Source: Thuidium tamariscinum (Eukaryota; Streptophyta; Bryopsida; Hypnales; Thuidiaceae). Taken from it: 64,000 nucleotides of DNA. This document shows positions 1 to 12,049 of the stretch, piece by piece. Position numbers and translations under genes: made by a program. The DNA lies in NCBI GenBank assembly GCA_947034885.2, contig OX344749.2, positions 4,789,501 through 4,853,500 of the forward strand, given 5' to 3'. A model generated the notes under the pieces. The model had not been told where the DNA came from. It did no database searches and was given only the letters and a program-made list of their open reading frames with translations. The stretch's first letter is position 1, and every line of letters begins with the position of its first letter.

Positions 1-598
1 CGGGATCTTTCAACTATCGTTTTGTCTTGAAACTTGGGGAAGCGCTCCGTTGGTGTGAGACCGCCTCGCCGGATTTTTAGTGGGATTTTACCGCACTTTG
101 GGATATTCTTTCGAATTCCCACCCAAAGTCCACCGCGGTTGACCGTCTGGGAAAATGTCCAAACAATGTTGAAAAATTCCCAAACTTTAGAGGGGACCAC
201 CCATGGGATCCCCTCACTTGGATGCAAATCTGCATCCCCACTGTGTGCTCCTAGAATTAGGAAATTGCCCGGTACCTGCATTTCAAGGTTAGTATTTTAT
301 CCGTATTCTCTTCAATCCTATGGGGAGTGGGGGATTCCTCCTAGATCCCCCTATGAGGACTTCCTAGCCTAGACAGGGCCTTTTTAGGCTTCTTACCCTA
401 ATCTTGCATGTCTCTATCAATTTGGCGTCTATTTAGCTAAGACCAGGCCCGTTTTGGATGTAAACTATCCTAAATCCCACCTAATGACCAAATGGCACAT
501 TGGTATGTGTAATGCCAATATAGGTTTAATGCCCTTTTGTGGGTGTTATGAGCCTAAATACGCCTTAGTTTATGTATAAATTCGAAAAAAGAACCCAT
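1..598. other. Edge stretch, diverged dispersed repeat
   Basis: No gene is recognised here. An open frame at 34-372 (112 codons) has no motif I know and a proline-rich, low-information composition. The part from about 380 onward, read on the minus strand, resembles 17990-18250 on the plus strand: both have GTGAGTCCC followed by ATTCATCACC, and about 130 bases later a block with CCAAT and ATTTGGTCAT. That makes it a diverged dispersed repeat rather than unique sequence. The element class is not clear. Confidence 0.35.
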
Positions 599-625
599 GA
601 GTCCCCGGTGATGAATCGGGGACTC
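599..625. repeat. Perfect 9-bp GC-rich hairpin
   Basis: The arms GAGTCCCCG and CGGGGACTC flank a 9-base loop, GTGATGAAT. The stem stands out against the AT-rich surroundings. The homologous block near 18010 keeps the GTGAGTCCC half, so the hairpin may belong to the dispersed repeat rather than act as a terminator. Confidence 0.5.
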
Positions 626-1279
626 ACATTGGGCGATAGTGATTTTACTACAAGTTGGTTGTGTTGAGTCCGGCACCAAAGATGTGACATTTAAAAGCTA
701 CTTTGAGGGTCTTAATGACGACCAATATTTTTGTATGGTTAGGCCAATTGAAGGGAGCCAAGGCAATGAATGTTGGTTAGATGGTCCGGTCAATCCTTTA
801 CTTAAAGCAAACCATGCAGAATATGTTCCTACAACCGTTAGGCGCATCCTCATATTTTTACAAATAGAGTGATGCTTCTCTTGAAACTCTAGTTTTTTAT
901 CTCCAAAAGACATATTAGATCCTTATTGCTATGATTTTTTTGTTTGATAACATTTCAAAAATTGAATTATATGTTTAAAATTGTAGGAAGGAAGAATAAA
1001 GGTAATTTACCTTTTAATAGAAGTTTAAGGCTTTCAACCTTCAAGGTTTGAATAGTAAGTTGATGGTAGGGTCTTATATGTTGACTAATGGTTATAAAGA
1101 TACTTTTGGATTAATGTATGGACTGAAATCCATTTAGTTGGGTGGTGAAAGTTGAAGATAAGGTGGGGGTTAAGAAAGAGAGTCTTCTTCTTCCTTTTTT
1201 TTAATTGTTGGTAGATAGACCGAAAGTTTAATGAACCATATCATCATGTATTTTAAAAATTTGGTAATGAAAGTTTCTA
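626..1279. other. Unassigned stretch
   Basis: A 77-codon plus-strand frame at 639-872 has cysteines and a reasonably protein-like composition, but I do not recognise it and no splice context confirms it. The rest is AT-rich and non-coding in appearance. Confidence 0.3.
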
Positions 1280-2125
1280 AATGTGTTCTTCTTCTTGTAA
1301 TTCTATAAAGCTATTATTTTTTGTATTTAGAGTTAATATGCAAAAGTTATGTCTAATGAAGTAAAAAATGTTTGTTTGTAGTGAAGTTGGAGAGCATCCT
1401 CTTTTTGGGCCACCATAGTTATTATATTAGGAAGTTTTTAATTCTGATTCTTTATATCCTTGTGTATTGTATTGTTAGCTTTCTAAAGAGCTATCATACA
1501 CCTTATTTGGAGTTAAAAAGTGAAAGTTATGTACTTATAAAGTAGTATAGAAGAGAGTTGCCTTTGATTTAAAAAGAATAATTTTTGAATGGCTATAGTA
1601 GTTGGACAGTATGTAGTTTGGATTTGAAATTTTGAGGGGTTTTATAAGTTTGTGTAAGATTTTTGAAAAGCTCTTACACTCTTCATTTGAAGTTTTAATA
1701 TGAAAGTTATAGAGTTTGGAGTGAAAGTATGTTCAACTGCCTTTGAACTTGAGGCTACCAACTTCAACAAGCTATAACTTTTCGGCAGTATCTTCTTTGA
1801 ATTTGAAATTTGGAGGCATTGTAAAAAGTTTTATTACCTTTGTATGAAGTTGAAATTCATCTAATTTGAAGTTTTGGGGCAAATATAATATTCATTTAAA
1901 GCCAGACTTCATTTTCAAGGGTTTTGTGACATTTTTCTATTTGAATTTGAGGTTGCCAACTTCAACAAGTTATAACTCTTGGGCAATATCTTCTTTGATT
2001 TGGAAATTTGGAGGCATTATGGAGATTTTTATTATCTTTGTATAAAGTTAAGATTCATTTGATTTAGAGTTTTAAAGCAAATATGGCACTCATTCAAAGT
2101 TAGACTTCATTTTCAAGTATTTGAA
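1280..2125 (+). repeat. Degenerate tandem repeat, unit about 198 bp
   Basis: The two clearest copies start at 1751 and 1949 with GAGGCTACCAACTTCAACAAG-like openings and share ATCTTCTTTGA, AAATTTGGAGGCATT and a later AGACTTCATTTTCAAG block. The offset is 198 bases. Weaker relatives of the sub-block ending in GAAAGTTAT are visible upstream at about 1340, 1520 and 1690, so the array probably once had four or more units. No coding function is apparent. Confidence 0.6.
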
Positions 2126-3560
2126 AAGATACTTAAGACATATTGTACATTTATAGGGTATACTATATGGTCTATATAGTATTTATATATGTTTGTATAT
2201 ATATGTAAATATATGTATTTATATTTTGTATTCATATATATATTTTAATACATTATATTATATGTCTTTATACTAAATATACTTTTACTTGTACAAAATG
2301 ATATACTATTTGTATTATTTATATGAAGTTTATACAACAAATGTTATATTCATATTAATATGAAGTAGTATGTTGTGCTTCTTATCACCTTGTACTTTCT
2401 TGTATCTCCATATTTTTTTACCTATATTCATTTGCAGCGAGAAACTTCGAATTTTTCTAAAGCAAATTCTCTCACCACGACAACATTGTCCATCACAATC
2501 TTGACTTCGCATAGTTCATAAGGGCTTTTGAAAATGAGCCTCAAATATATATAGTTATGTTGAAGACAAAATCACATTAGAAATCAATTTTTAAACTTAT
2601 CAACTACATTTTTAAAACCCAATAAGTCACTAAGAATATACTACATATAGTCTTCAACCTCATATTTTTTCTTGACCAAATTTTTTACAATTCACCTATC
2701 AAATAAGGATTTTGAAACTTCAAATCACTTCATAAGTTAAGACTCTCAATTCCTTGTGATCAATTATTATAATATTTTGATCCGTAAGTACTTCTATTAT
2801 ATTTTGTTTTTGTATGTCAACTCTAGTATGTTGAGTTTGAAGTTGTTAGTTATGTTTCTAACTAAATTCGTACACCTTATCAAAACATTAGCATTGTGCT
2901 AATGTTGGGTCTACCCTCTTCACAATAAATTCCTATAAGCTCAAAAAAGGTCTTGCACATTATGTAGTTTATAACAAGTTCCCATAATATTTTATACATT
3001 CAATTTTGAAAAATATTTTGTATATTCAGTTTTGGTATTCCAAAATGGTCAATATCTTTATATTGGAATTTTGAAGTCTTTTGCAAACCAACTTATAGTA
3101 AATATTATTTCAATAATATTACAAAAAATTACATATTACAAGATAATAATTTAAGATATCTATTTACATTTTAAAAATTTATGAAAATTGTTGATAGCTA
3201 ACATGATAAAATCCAATTGTACAAGTAGTTTTCTACAAAGAATAGGTACATTATTCAATTTACAATTTCATAATACTTTAAGAAAAATTAGGTGTACAAT
3301 ACAAAGTAATAACTAATATAGTGCACCACATCTCTTGTGATGATAAAGTGGATTTAGGCATATTCCTATTACCTCAATTTTGAGTGAAACTTATTGAAAT
3401 CTTTTCAAAAGGTGTAAAAACTTCTTAGCTTTGTGGGAATTTAATTTTACTTTTGATTGGAGCCTTCAAGTAAAATTTATACCACAAGAAGTCTAAATTT
3501 CAAGTTTACAATCCATGAAAAAAAATTCACACAAATTCAAACTACATGTTAAATGCCTTT
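2126..3560. other. AT-rich stretch without recognised genes
   Basis: A TATA/TATG-rich run at about 2190-2290 looks like decayed microsatellite. The rest, to the edge of the next MITE, shows many stops in all frames and no motif I can name. Confidence 0.4.
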
Positions 3561-4315
3561 TTAACCCCTAAAGCCCTCAGCTACATTTTTTTGGCAATCT
3601 AAGTTTTTTGGGCAGCTTACTACAAGTGGAGTTTTGTTTTTTTTCTTTGAAATTTTTACATAAGATGCACCCGAGGAGTAGATTTAAGGCCAACAATTTT
3701 CATAAGTTTTGACCTTGTGATTAAAAAGTTATGGCATGATATGTTGTTTTCTTTACTCAGACGACAGCCCGGGCAGTTGAAAAAACTTCTTTAAAAAAAC
3801 TTTTTTTTCAAAAGTGAAATTTCAAAATTATTTTTTAGGTTTTTACAGACATGGAAAGATTTTAATCATTCCATTTGGATTAAGAGGAATGAGGAATTTG
3901 AAGTTATGAGGAATTTTAGTTTGTAGGTAAGTATGGAGTCTTTGAAAACCATACCTACCCGCCAACTAAAATTCCTCATAACTTTTGACTTCTTAATCCA
4001 AATGGAATGAAACAAAGCTTCCATGCTTGTAAAAACCTAAGAAATCAATTTGAAATTTCATTTTTTTCTTAAAAGTTTTTTTGAAGAAGTTTTTTCAGTT
4101 GCCCAGGCTCCCCTCCGAGTAAGGAAAACAACATATCATGCCATAACTTTTTAACCACAAAGTCAAAAGTTATGAAAATTATTGGCCTTAAAGATACTCC
4201 TTGGGCACATCTTGTGTAAAAATTTCAAAGAAAAAAAAATAAAAACTCCACTTGTAGTGAACTATCCAAAAAAATTATGTTGCCAAAAAATGGAGCTCAG
4301 GGCTTTAAGGGTTAA
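3561..4315. mobile_element. piggyBac-family fold-back MITE (right end/right end)
   Basis: The element is bounded by TTAA on both sides. Its left end opens TTAACCCCTAAAGCCCTCAG and its right end, reverse-complemented, TTAACCCTTAAAGCCCTGAG. The arms continue with TTTTGGCAA, a TTGGGCAG-like block (diverged in the right copy) and ACTACAAGTGGAG, then converge on a centre near 3935, so nearly the whole 755 bp is palindromic. Both ends match the right end of the 6.46-kb piggyBac element at 5331-11791. This is therefore a non-autonomous derivative made of two right ends. It has no coding capacity and presumably was mobilised by a piggyBac transposase. Confidence 0.85.
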
Positions 4316-5170
4316 AACTCCAAGTTCTTGTCTACATGTGAAGCTTTCATTCTTTCTATTTGTCCTAGTGGTGTTAAAGTAATTACAATCTTCTTTTCCT
4401 AAAAGTTTAAACATCTTATTTGAAAAATAACTTAGAGAATTACTTATAAATACTATTTCCATTTTTCTTTAAAAATAATGTTTTGAAACATTAATTTGCG
4501 AAAGGCATTTCATGTTTAGATTTGTTCAACCTTTATGACATTTGAACATAAAGCTACTAATTTTGTAAATTTTATTTTATACAAACTCATAATTATATGT
4601 TCAAAAGTTCATCTCATTCTTTTGTTATTAATCAATAACATTAAATTCCTTTTCAGTTTTCATATTACTTTGTAGAAAATTTTCTTTCTTAAAATCATAA
4701 TTATTACAAAAATACTTTACATAGTACTTTAATGCTCTAAAAATAATAATAATAGTAATAATAATAGGGACAAATACAATCTAGTGAGACTAATGTCTTT
4801 TTCCAATGTACACCAAGAAAAATCTAACTTAAAATGATCAAGAAAATTTGTACTTAGAGCTTTTAAGATGCCCTCTTAAAATCATCACCAACTTTCACAT
4901 TTTTTCCTAATTAATAATTTATATGTAATCATATATCATACACCAACCCAATGCTATGGTTGATCTACCAAAATTATACATTCTTCTTTCAATGAATTAA
5001 ATTGACCCTATTCTTTATTTTACACCATTTCTTACTATATCAGGATTCTTGCCCCCAAATTCATAATGCAAAATTTTTCTATAAATGGTGGTTTTAGTCA
5101 TCCAAAAATCCATGTTCATGATCAAAACAAATTTCTCCTACTTCTCTACATTCTAATACCTTCTACTAAG
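4316..5170. other. AT-rich stretch without recognised genes
   Basis: Short A/T runs and an AATAAT microsatellite near 4740 are present. No open frame or repeat boundary is convincing. Confidence 0.4.
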
Positions 5171-6118
5171 TACAATGGGGTACCAATCAAAATGTCGTTT
5201 TTGAATTCGCACTGAGAAAATTTTCAATACTGCCAACTTTGAAAGCCTTTCAAGAGCTCAAAAATTAGTATTTTACCACGAAATTATTACCGAAGCATCA
5301 TCTTTAATTTAATTATATTTGTGCCAAATTTTAACCCCTAAAGTTCCTTGACTATGTTTTCTCCAAAAACGCTCAAAAACTGCCATTTCTATTGGAAGGA
5401 GGAAAAAAAAATTTTAGAACAATTTCTGCCATATCCAACCGTAGGATCTTGTAGTAGAGTGGTTCAGTAATGTATGTTATTTTTTTTGAAAAGTTTGACC
5501 GTGTGGATTGGAAGATAACAGTGTTTGGGATGATGAAAATACTATTTTTAGTGCTTGAAAATTGCGGGCAGCTGCACTTCACAAGGGCTATTGAACCCTT
5601 AAAATGGTCCATGTCACTTGTGCTTCTTTGGATTCATTGTTCATAGTAAGTAAGGTGCATGCTCCAAAAAATTCAATTCATTTGGAATTGTACAACATAT
5701 AGCAAAAAATTCAAATGTGCAAAGAGGTTTGTCCAATATGCTATACAAAGGCAAAACTTTAGAAGTCCATATCTTTTGCAAAATTAAAAAAAACAAAAAA
5801 CTGAACGGTCATCACTTTCTAAGTGAGTTTCTCCATGATAAGAATTTTTTTCCAATCCAAAACACTAAAATCTCACCTAATTAGGAAGGAGATTGACAAT
5901 TACAGCCTATTACTCATCTGGGCAGGCTGAAAAGAGGGTTACAAGTATGAAGAATGCCGGGTCCATCAAGTGTCTCTACTTCTCCACTGACAAAAAAAAG
6001 GGAGGACTTCCACCCTTCAAAATTTTCCCAAACCCCAAGGCTAATCTCCACCCTCTGACACCCCACGAAGGTGGAGCCAGACTGATGAAGTGCCTGCCCA
6101 CCCTGCCGCAGGGGTACG

Positions 6119-6320
6119 GTGCGGGAATGCAGGGAAGTAGGGGAAGGAGGAGAGGGGAAGGGAGCAGGGAGGGGAATGGAGCAGGGAGGGGGACGAGAAG
6201 GGGGAGAAGGGGAACAGAGGGGGAGAAGGGGAACAGAAGGGGAGAAGGGGAGAAGGGGAACAATTTTGAAGCAATGGCTGGGAAGGCCAGGGGAGGAGAA
6301 GGGAGGGGAAATTTCAGAAG
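6119..6320 (+). repeat. Purine-rich G-tract minisatellite
   Basis: About 200 bases are almost purely G and A on the plus strand, built from GGGGAGAAGGGGAACAG-like words with many runs of three to five G. Such mirror-like homopurine DNA can form triplex or quadruplex structures. It lies just downstream of the transposase frame, inside the piggyBac element. Several overlapping open frames here are composition artefacts. Confidence 0.7.
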
Positions 6321-6759
6321 GGAGGAGGGTATTGGTAATTGCTGTTATGCTCAAATGCTGGCTGCTCCAGGGAACGTCTCACTGTGAGCTGAAAAATGCA
6401 CCAAGAAAAATTGGTAAGCAAGAAAAGTGGATTTTAGTTGAGGCAGGTAAGATGATGTATTTCTTGAATGAAAAGAAGACTTTTATAAGAAGGAATGAAA
6501 ATAATGACATATGTAAAGGAGGAACACAATGTCAACAACAATGGTAATAAATGACATAAGTAGAAAATGGCATATGTAAAGGGGGAAAATTGGCATATGC
6601 CCAAAAAAAATGGAAGAAACTAAAGAAAAAGAAATAAACTAATAAACAAAAAAAATAGGAAATAAATGTGAAAATACATGTAGAGACCTAAATCCAAAAA
6701 CTGAAAATAATTTATTCAAATATTTTGGAGGAAAGAAAATGAATATGTACTCACATAAT

Positions 6760-9417
6760 TTAGGGTTGATGATGGTGGACACCTCTATTGTTTTGTGGCC
6801 CATAGTGGAATTCTTCAAAGCAACCACGATTTAGGCATAGGTATACCCTATTGTGTGTACGACAATAGTGGTGACAAGATCTAAATCCACAAAGTATACA
6901 AGGACGGCGTATGCGAGTCCATGTAGGCAAATGTCTTCTTGGATCTTCTTCTTCAACATTTGTTCCACACCCACTCCAATTTTGTAATAGAGCTTCACAC
7001 AAATTGGTCTTGAATTGTAGGTGTGTCATTGGAGTTTTACCGTTGTCAAGTGACCGCAATATCCCTTGGTATAAAATATACATGTTCACCACCGTTGTGT
7101 CAAGGAGGAAGGCAAAAATACGATGCTACCATTTGTGTGATCTACTTTGGCATGTATATGATGCCCGCAATTGATCGGCCACATCTACCCCCCTCATATG
7201 TGTTGTATACTCCAAGTGTACGGGTGAAGTAGGAATAGAATTTCGAACGGCTCCATTCCGTCGAGGCACGGTAGGGATTGGTATACAAGGATAATCTATT
7301 GGTAAGGCATGAGTCGAAATTAGAAGCACGGGGCGTCTATCTATCCAAAGGACACAACTAATTCCTCTACTCTCATGCATTTTCCATTGTAGTGTACCTT
7401 GTGGAGAATTCTTCCAATCCTTCACTGCCTTCAATTCTAAAGGTAAACCTACGCGATTACATCGTATAGTCCCCGTAGCATAAATGTGGATAGTAGCCAG
7501 CTCTAAAAATAAACCAATGCTAGAGAAAAAGTTATCCGTCACTAGAACATGACCCTTCCCTTCAAGGCCTTGTACTAAGTCCATCACCACATTATGGGCT
7601 AATTGAGGCTCTCCACGAACTACCAATGGCACTTCAATGAGTCCTACATTAGGAATTGCTCCACAATAAATATCAAAGTTATATACATACTTTGATTTAG
7701 AATCCGCTAAGCACCATACTTTGATGCCCCATTTTTGGGGTTTTTTTGGCATGTATTGTCTAGCGGGACAATATGAACCTTTGTACCTAATCATCATCTC
7801 ATCCACGGTAAGGTACTTTCCTAAAGTCCAATTGCGTTTGAAACTATCCCTCACGTCATTTACTAGCCAACGAACTTGCCCCATTTTGTCATAGCCCGGT
7901 AGTTGTCTATCTCTCACATAAGTAGCCGGATTGGTAATATGAAGACATCTAGTGATTGCTTGAAACCTAGCACGAGTAAAAACTTGTGAAATTCGAGGAC
8001 AATGGAAGAAAGAACCTTTTTTTGTCCAATAGGTCTTCACGTTTGGTTGTCTCTTCAATCCAATGAACATGTAGACCGCCAAATACGCCTTCAAAGCCAC
8101 CACAGTCAACGGCACCCACGTTGGTCCTCCATGTACAATTCCATGCTCATCCGGCGTTGTTGCATATCGGTTAGTTTCAACCACTATCTTTCGCAAAAGA
8201 GTATATGGCCAAAACAAGGAAAATAAGGCCATAAATGATGGCATCCTACGGAAATGTCTACTAGGACAAGGTATGCCAACAAAGGGACGGCGCTCAGGTG
8301 AATATGTAAAATGAGATTGTCCCCATGTTGAATCTCTAAATACATGTTTCACCCCATTAGGATTACTAGGATCTCCACCATCATCACTGTCACTGGCATC
8401 ATGAACAAGTTCATTTTGCCCATCAAAACCTTCACTTTCACTCCCTGGCATATTTATCTCAGGAAAGAACCCTTCATTTTGAACATGTAAATCTTCTAAT
8501 AGTGGGGTAGAATTTCCTAAGTTGCCCTGGACAATTCTAGGACCAAGTATCCCTTCTGTGCTCTGTGAAGTGGGAACAAAGGACTCATCCTCTAGATAAA
8601 AAGGTTCCCAAGGCGGGTCCCTACCTGTCACACCTTGGACTGGTAGTGGGTCTTCAAATTGCATTGAATGGCCAGCTGGGTCGTTGGGGTCAGGCCCTAA
8701 ACCCGGCTGACACCCTGGCCGCTACCAGCTGCTGCTTCCAGCGTGGGTGGTCCTCGGATCCCCTTCCCCGTTGCCGTAACGGTCAGCTCCCCTTCCCTCG
8801 CAGTTGCCGTTGTCTAGGTTTGTGTTTCGCGCTCTCTCGCCTCTCTCGCGCCGTCGAGGTTTTGATTTTGTGTTCCTGGAGTGGTGCAAAGCTGCAGAGG
8901 ATTGTGACATTTCAGGCGGCCATTGCAAGTTGTACTCATCAAGGCTAGAATCATCAGCGAGGTCATCAGAGGTATCGCCATCGGACCCCGAAAACAAATC
9001 GTCACAACTGGATTCTCGACCCCAACGAGGTGAACGTGGTTCTTGAGACAAGTTGTAGTCGTCTGTGGCTTCGCCAATCTCCATTTCTCTAATCTCATGT
9101 AGAAAGCTCTGATTGTGTTCACGTTCAGGAAATACCTGTGGATCGGGCCATGGTTGGAGACTTGGATTTGAGAAGTTTGCCGCCCTCAAATGGCCGCTTT
9201 GATCATGTCGATGGATGCTCTGGACTGTCGCCGCTCGTAGCTCGAAGTCGCCGCCGAAATGTCCGATCGATGCTGGAGGGAAGGGGTCGCTGCGGGTATC
9301 GTTTGCCGCTTCTAGCTCGAAGTCGCCGCCCGAATCTCTGATCACGGCTGGAGGGAAGGGGTTGTCGGAGGTCAAGATGCCGCCTTCAAGGTTGTAGGTG
9401 AGCATCGATGTAAACAA
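6760..9417 (-). pseudogene. piggyBac transposase (DDE_Tnp_1_7) with two in-frame TAG stops
   Basis: One continuous minus-strand frame encodes a piggyBac-type transposase, which cuts and pastes DNA at TTAA. The N-terminal part (9417-8722) is acidic and serine-rich, as is usual in the family. The catalytic core starts at about 8664. Counting from that methionine, it has D288 in LTVDEMM, D377 in LVTDNFFSS and D494 in RGVDVADQLR, the expected three aspartates. The C-terminal cysteine-rich zinc-binding domain (CILCGFRSCHHYC, then CLNRGC) is in the same frame at 7092-6760. Two stops interrupt the frame, at about 8722 and 7126, both reading TGG TAG C. The second falls where relatives have an aromatic residue after KW. 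The first could instead lie in an unrecognised intron. The gene is otherwise near full length, so inactivation looks recent. Confidence 0.88.
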
Positions 9418-10096
9418 ACTTCCTTGATCTTCTTGATTGTTGATCGCTTCATTGCCGCTGGGGTTGGCATCTTCATGGCTCGCACTGGAACTGGGGCTCG
9501 AACATGCAGGGACTGAGAGTTGCTCGCAACTTGCATTTTGTCTTGCAGCTGCATCGTTGCGCCTAGTTGAAGTGAGCCTGGAACTCCGTCGCAGAGGCTC
9601 GTCATCCTTGGCGAGCTACAAACAAGGCAGGTATACGATTGTAAGTTAGAATTCAAGATTTATTTTTCTTGCATTTTTAAATCTTTAGTAGTATTATCAG
9701 CCTACAAGAAGGCTGCAGTATAGGGTGGTCGCTCCAGTCCTTAGTCTTTGAACTACAGAGAGTGGATTCATCATTATAAAAGGCATGAGAGTGATAAATG
9801 TAGTATGATTGTTGTGAGAGGGACAAAACTGCAAGCTATAGTATGCAAAAGTAATAGGAAGAAAGTAATGTACCCATTTTCCTTTCAAGAAGCGAGGAAG
9901 TCTCGGCATATCGTTTCCCTCCTACTGTGGTATTTTTGGATGGCAGATCTGGCCACACGTTGTCCTTGATAAAGCAATGAATGTCTTTATGAAATTGTTG
10001 TCTTTCTTGTCACCCTAGTGCATGAGCAGCCTGCCTATAAAAATGGTGTCGGTAGTTTGCAGCTTCTGGATTGCGTGGCCACTTGGAGGTTCCTTT

Positions 10097-10831
10097 TCAA
10101 ACAGGCAAAGATCTCAAGTGAGGGATGTCCAAAAGTGCCACAACTCTTGCAATTTGGTGAAAACTAGCCCCTTGATGATCTCTGAGCAATACTCTGAGTT
10201 GTTCTTGCAGGAAATGAATAGGTTTCGGTGATGGAGGCTGCAGTGTACCTCCCGAAGTTCCTCCTTGCGATGCGGTTGCGTCTGTTGCCGAAGCTCCTCT
10301 CTGTTGCAATTCAGCTCTGGGGCCTTCCCGTTTGATCCTTCCCTGCAATGCAGCTACTTCGATTCGTGAAGCTCCTCCCAATTGAGAAGCAAGTACCTCG
10401 CCAAAACAAGCTCCTCCGACTTCCAGTGCAGCTGCCTCGCCTTGTGAAGCTCTTCTGACTTGTGTCGCAGCTCCCTCGCGTTTTGAAGCTCCTCCGACTT
10501 GTCTGGCAGCTCCCTTGCGTTCTGAAGCTCCTCCGACTTGTCTCGCAGCTCCCTGGCCTTCTGAAGCTCCTCCGACTTGTCTCGCAGGTGCCTCGGGGAT
10601 CAAAAAATTTCTCTCCTGTAACCCACTCCCGGTTCCTTCTGAAGCTATGTCTTGCTGTGAGGGAATACCGCTAGAAGAATTTTCGTGATTTGACAGAAAG
10701 TGGAGGTCAGAGCTATGGAGACTAGATGGTAAATTGCTATTGTCTAAGGTGGTGATCTCTGGACTACTATTGGACTCACTTGCAATGCACCCTAAAATTG
10801 AAGATTCCTTCACTAAACTGAACTCATCCAT
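10097..10831 (-). CDS. Repeat-rich 244-aa ORF upstream of the transposase
   Basis: This minus-strand frame starts with ATG (MDEFSLVKE) and has an acidic, serine-rich N-terminal third. A tandem array follows of about seven 13-15-residue units of the type ARQVGGASExxGA, then a tail ending RSLPV. The matching DNA is a minisatellite of GAAGCTCCTCCGACTTGTC-like units. It lies inside the piggyBac element, upstream of and codirectional with the transposase, so it may be a 5' exon or an accessory protein. I recognise no domain. Translation of minisatellite DNA by chance is a real alternative. Confidence 0.45.
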   Translation of the reverse strand: MDEFSLVKESSILGCIASESNSSPEITTLDNSNLPSSLHSSDLHFLSNHENSSSGIPSQQDIASEGTGSGLQERNFLIPEAPARQVGGASEGQGAARQVGGASERKGAARQVGGASKREGAATQVRRASQGEAAALEVGGACFGEVLASQLGGASRIEVAALQGRIKREGPRAELQQRGASATDATASQGGTSGGTLQPPSPKPIHFLQEQLRVLLRDHQGASFHQIARVVALLDIPHLRSLPV

Positions 10832-12049
10832 GCTGTGAATTGTAACTTTGCTTAGCTCTACAATATCTCAAAGAAGTTGCTTGTGTGTAGTTGTGATTTG
10901 AATTGCAGCATGTCTTGAAGTTATTCACATGTTAGGAGATGTTGGAAGCCATGGTCCTTCTTGATAGCATTTTGAAATTAGTGGCTACTTGGGATTTTTC
11001 AAATTCTGAATGTGATATGGCAGTTGATGGCTTGTTTATGGCTTTGATCAATTCTATTGAGAAATGACGCCTCTTCATGTCAGTATTAGAGTACATTTGA
11101 GTTTTAGAGTAAGGAAAAAATTTGGCCTCATGTTCAAATAGATTTAGAATTTTAGCAATGATCTACCAACATTTTGATAAACTACAATTATAAAAAAGAA
11201 AAGGGTGCTTAGCATTGAAAAGATGTGCAATTATGTTATAAAATTTGAATTTTCATTATTATTTCATTGTTGAAGAATTTCAAATAGTGGTTTTTTCAAA
11301 CTGCCTTCTAAGTATGAATTTGGATGTGGCAGTTATTTTGTCCATATCATCTTTCTTCAGGTGTCCCAACTATCTGAATTGTAGTCTTAAAACTTGACAG
11401 TGGATGCATTTACTTGGATTCAAAATGTGGCAGTGAGTGCATTTACTTGGATTGTAGTATGTCAGTCCAAACCCAATTTCAGACCCACCCATTCCATCTT
11501 GGATACTCTACCCTTTCAACTGCCCTCACAGTTGAGGGCACTTTCCAAAAATTTTGACCCTAGTGTAAATCAATCTGCCCTTCCTGCCCCAGTTGAGAAA
11601 TAAACAACATATTGTACCATAACTTTCTACTAAAATATTCAAATGCCATGAAATTTAGTGCAGAAGAAAGATATTCCTCGTCCACACCTTGTGAAAAAGT
11701 TTCGGCCTCAACAAGTGAAATCTCCGCTCATACGTACCTGCCCAAAAAAGTTATCTTGCCAAAAACACCAGGCTGGTCCTTTAGGGGTTAAGGCCAAAAG
11801 ATTCACTAAAAAAAAGTTATTCAAAATCTACCAACATGGGCAGTGGTGAGAAACATTTCACTACTTTCAACTTTGACACCTTCCTAAGGATTGAGTTTCT
11901 TTTTCTTTTGCCATAAAATTTTTGTCATAAAAAATCTTTATGTTTTTAATATTTATAGAAAATTTCAAGGTAAAACTTTTTTTTTAAGAAGATATTTGAA
12001 ATTGTGTAGTTGTGAGGAGGAGTTTTTGAGCCCTTAGTATGGTGTTATT

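Larger units (their letters stand above)
5331..11791 (-). mobile_element. Full-length piggyBac-type element, 6461 bp
   Basis: TTAA lies at both ends (5331-5334 and 11788-11791) with identical 13-bp termini TTAACCCCTAAAG. The subterminal regions differ. The left end has GACTATGTTTTCTCCAAAAA and CTGCCATTTCT. The right end has GGACC, TTTTTGGCAA and TTTTGGGCAG. Four shorter elements in the window reuse these two end types. The element carries a piggyBac transposase on the minus strand (6760-9417), an upstream minus-strand repeat-rich open frame (10097-10831) and a purine-rich tract (6119-6320). It inserted into a TTAA inside an older palindrome. The transposase has in-frame stops, so this copy is probably not autonomous now. 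Confidence 0.9.

Noticed and set aside
5914..6547. Several long overlapping open frames on both strands
   Set aside because: They are translations of the homopurine minisatellite and have no independent evidence of coding.
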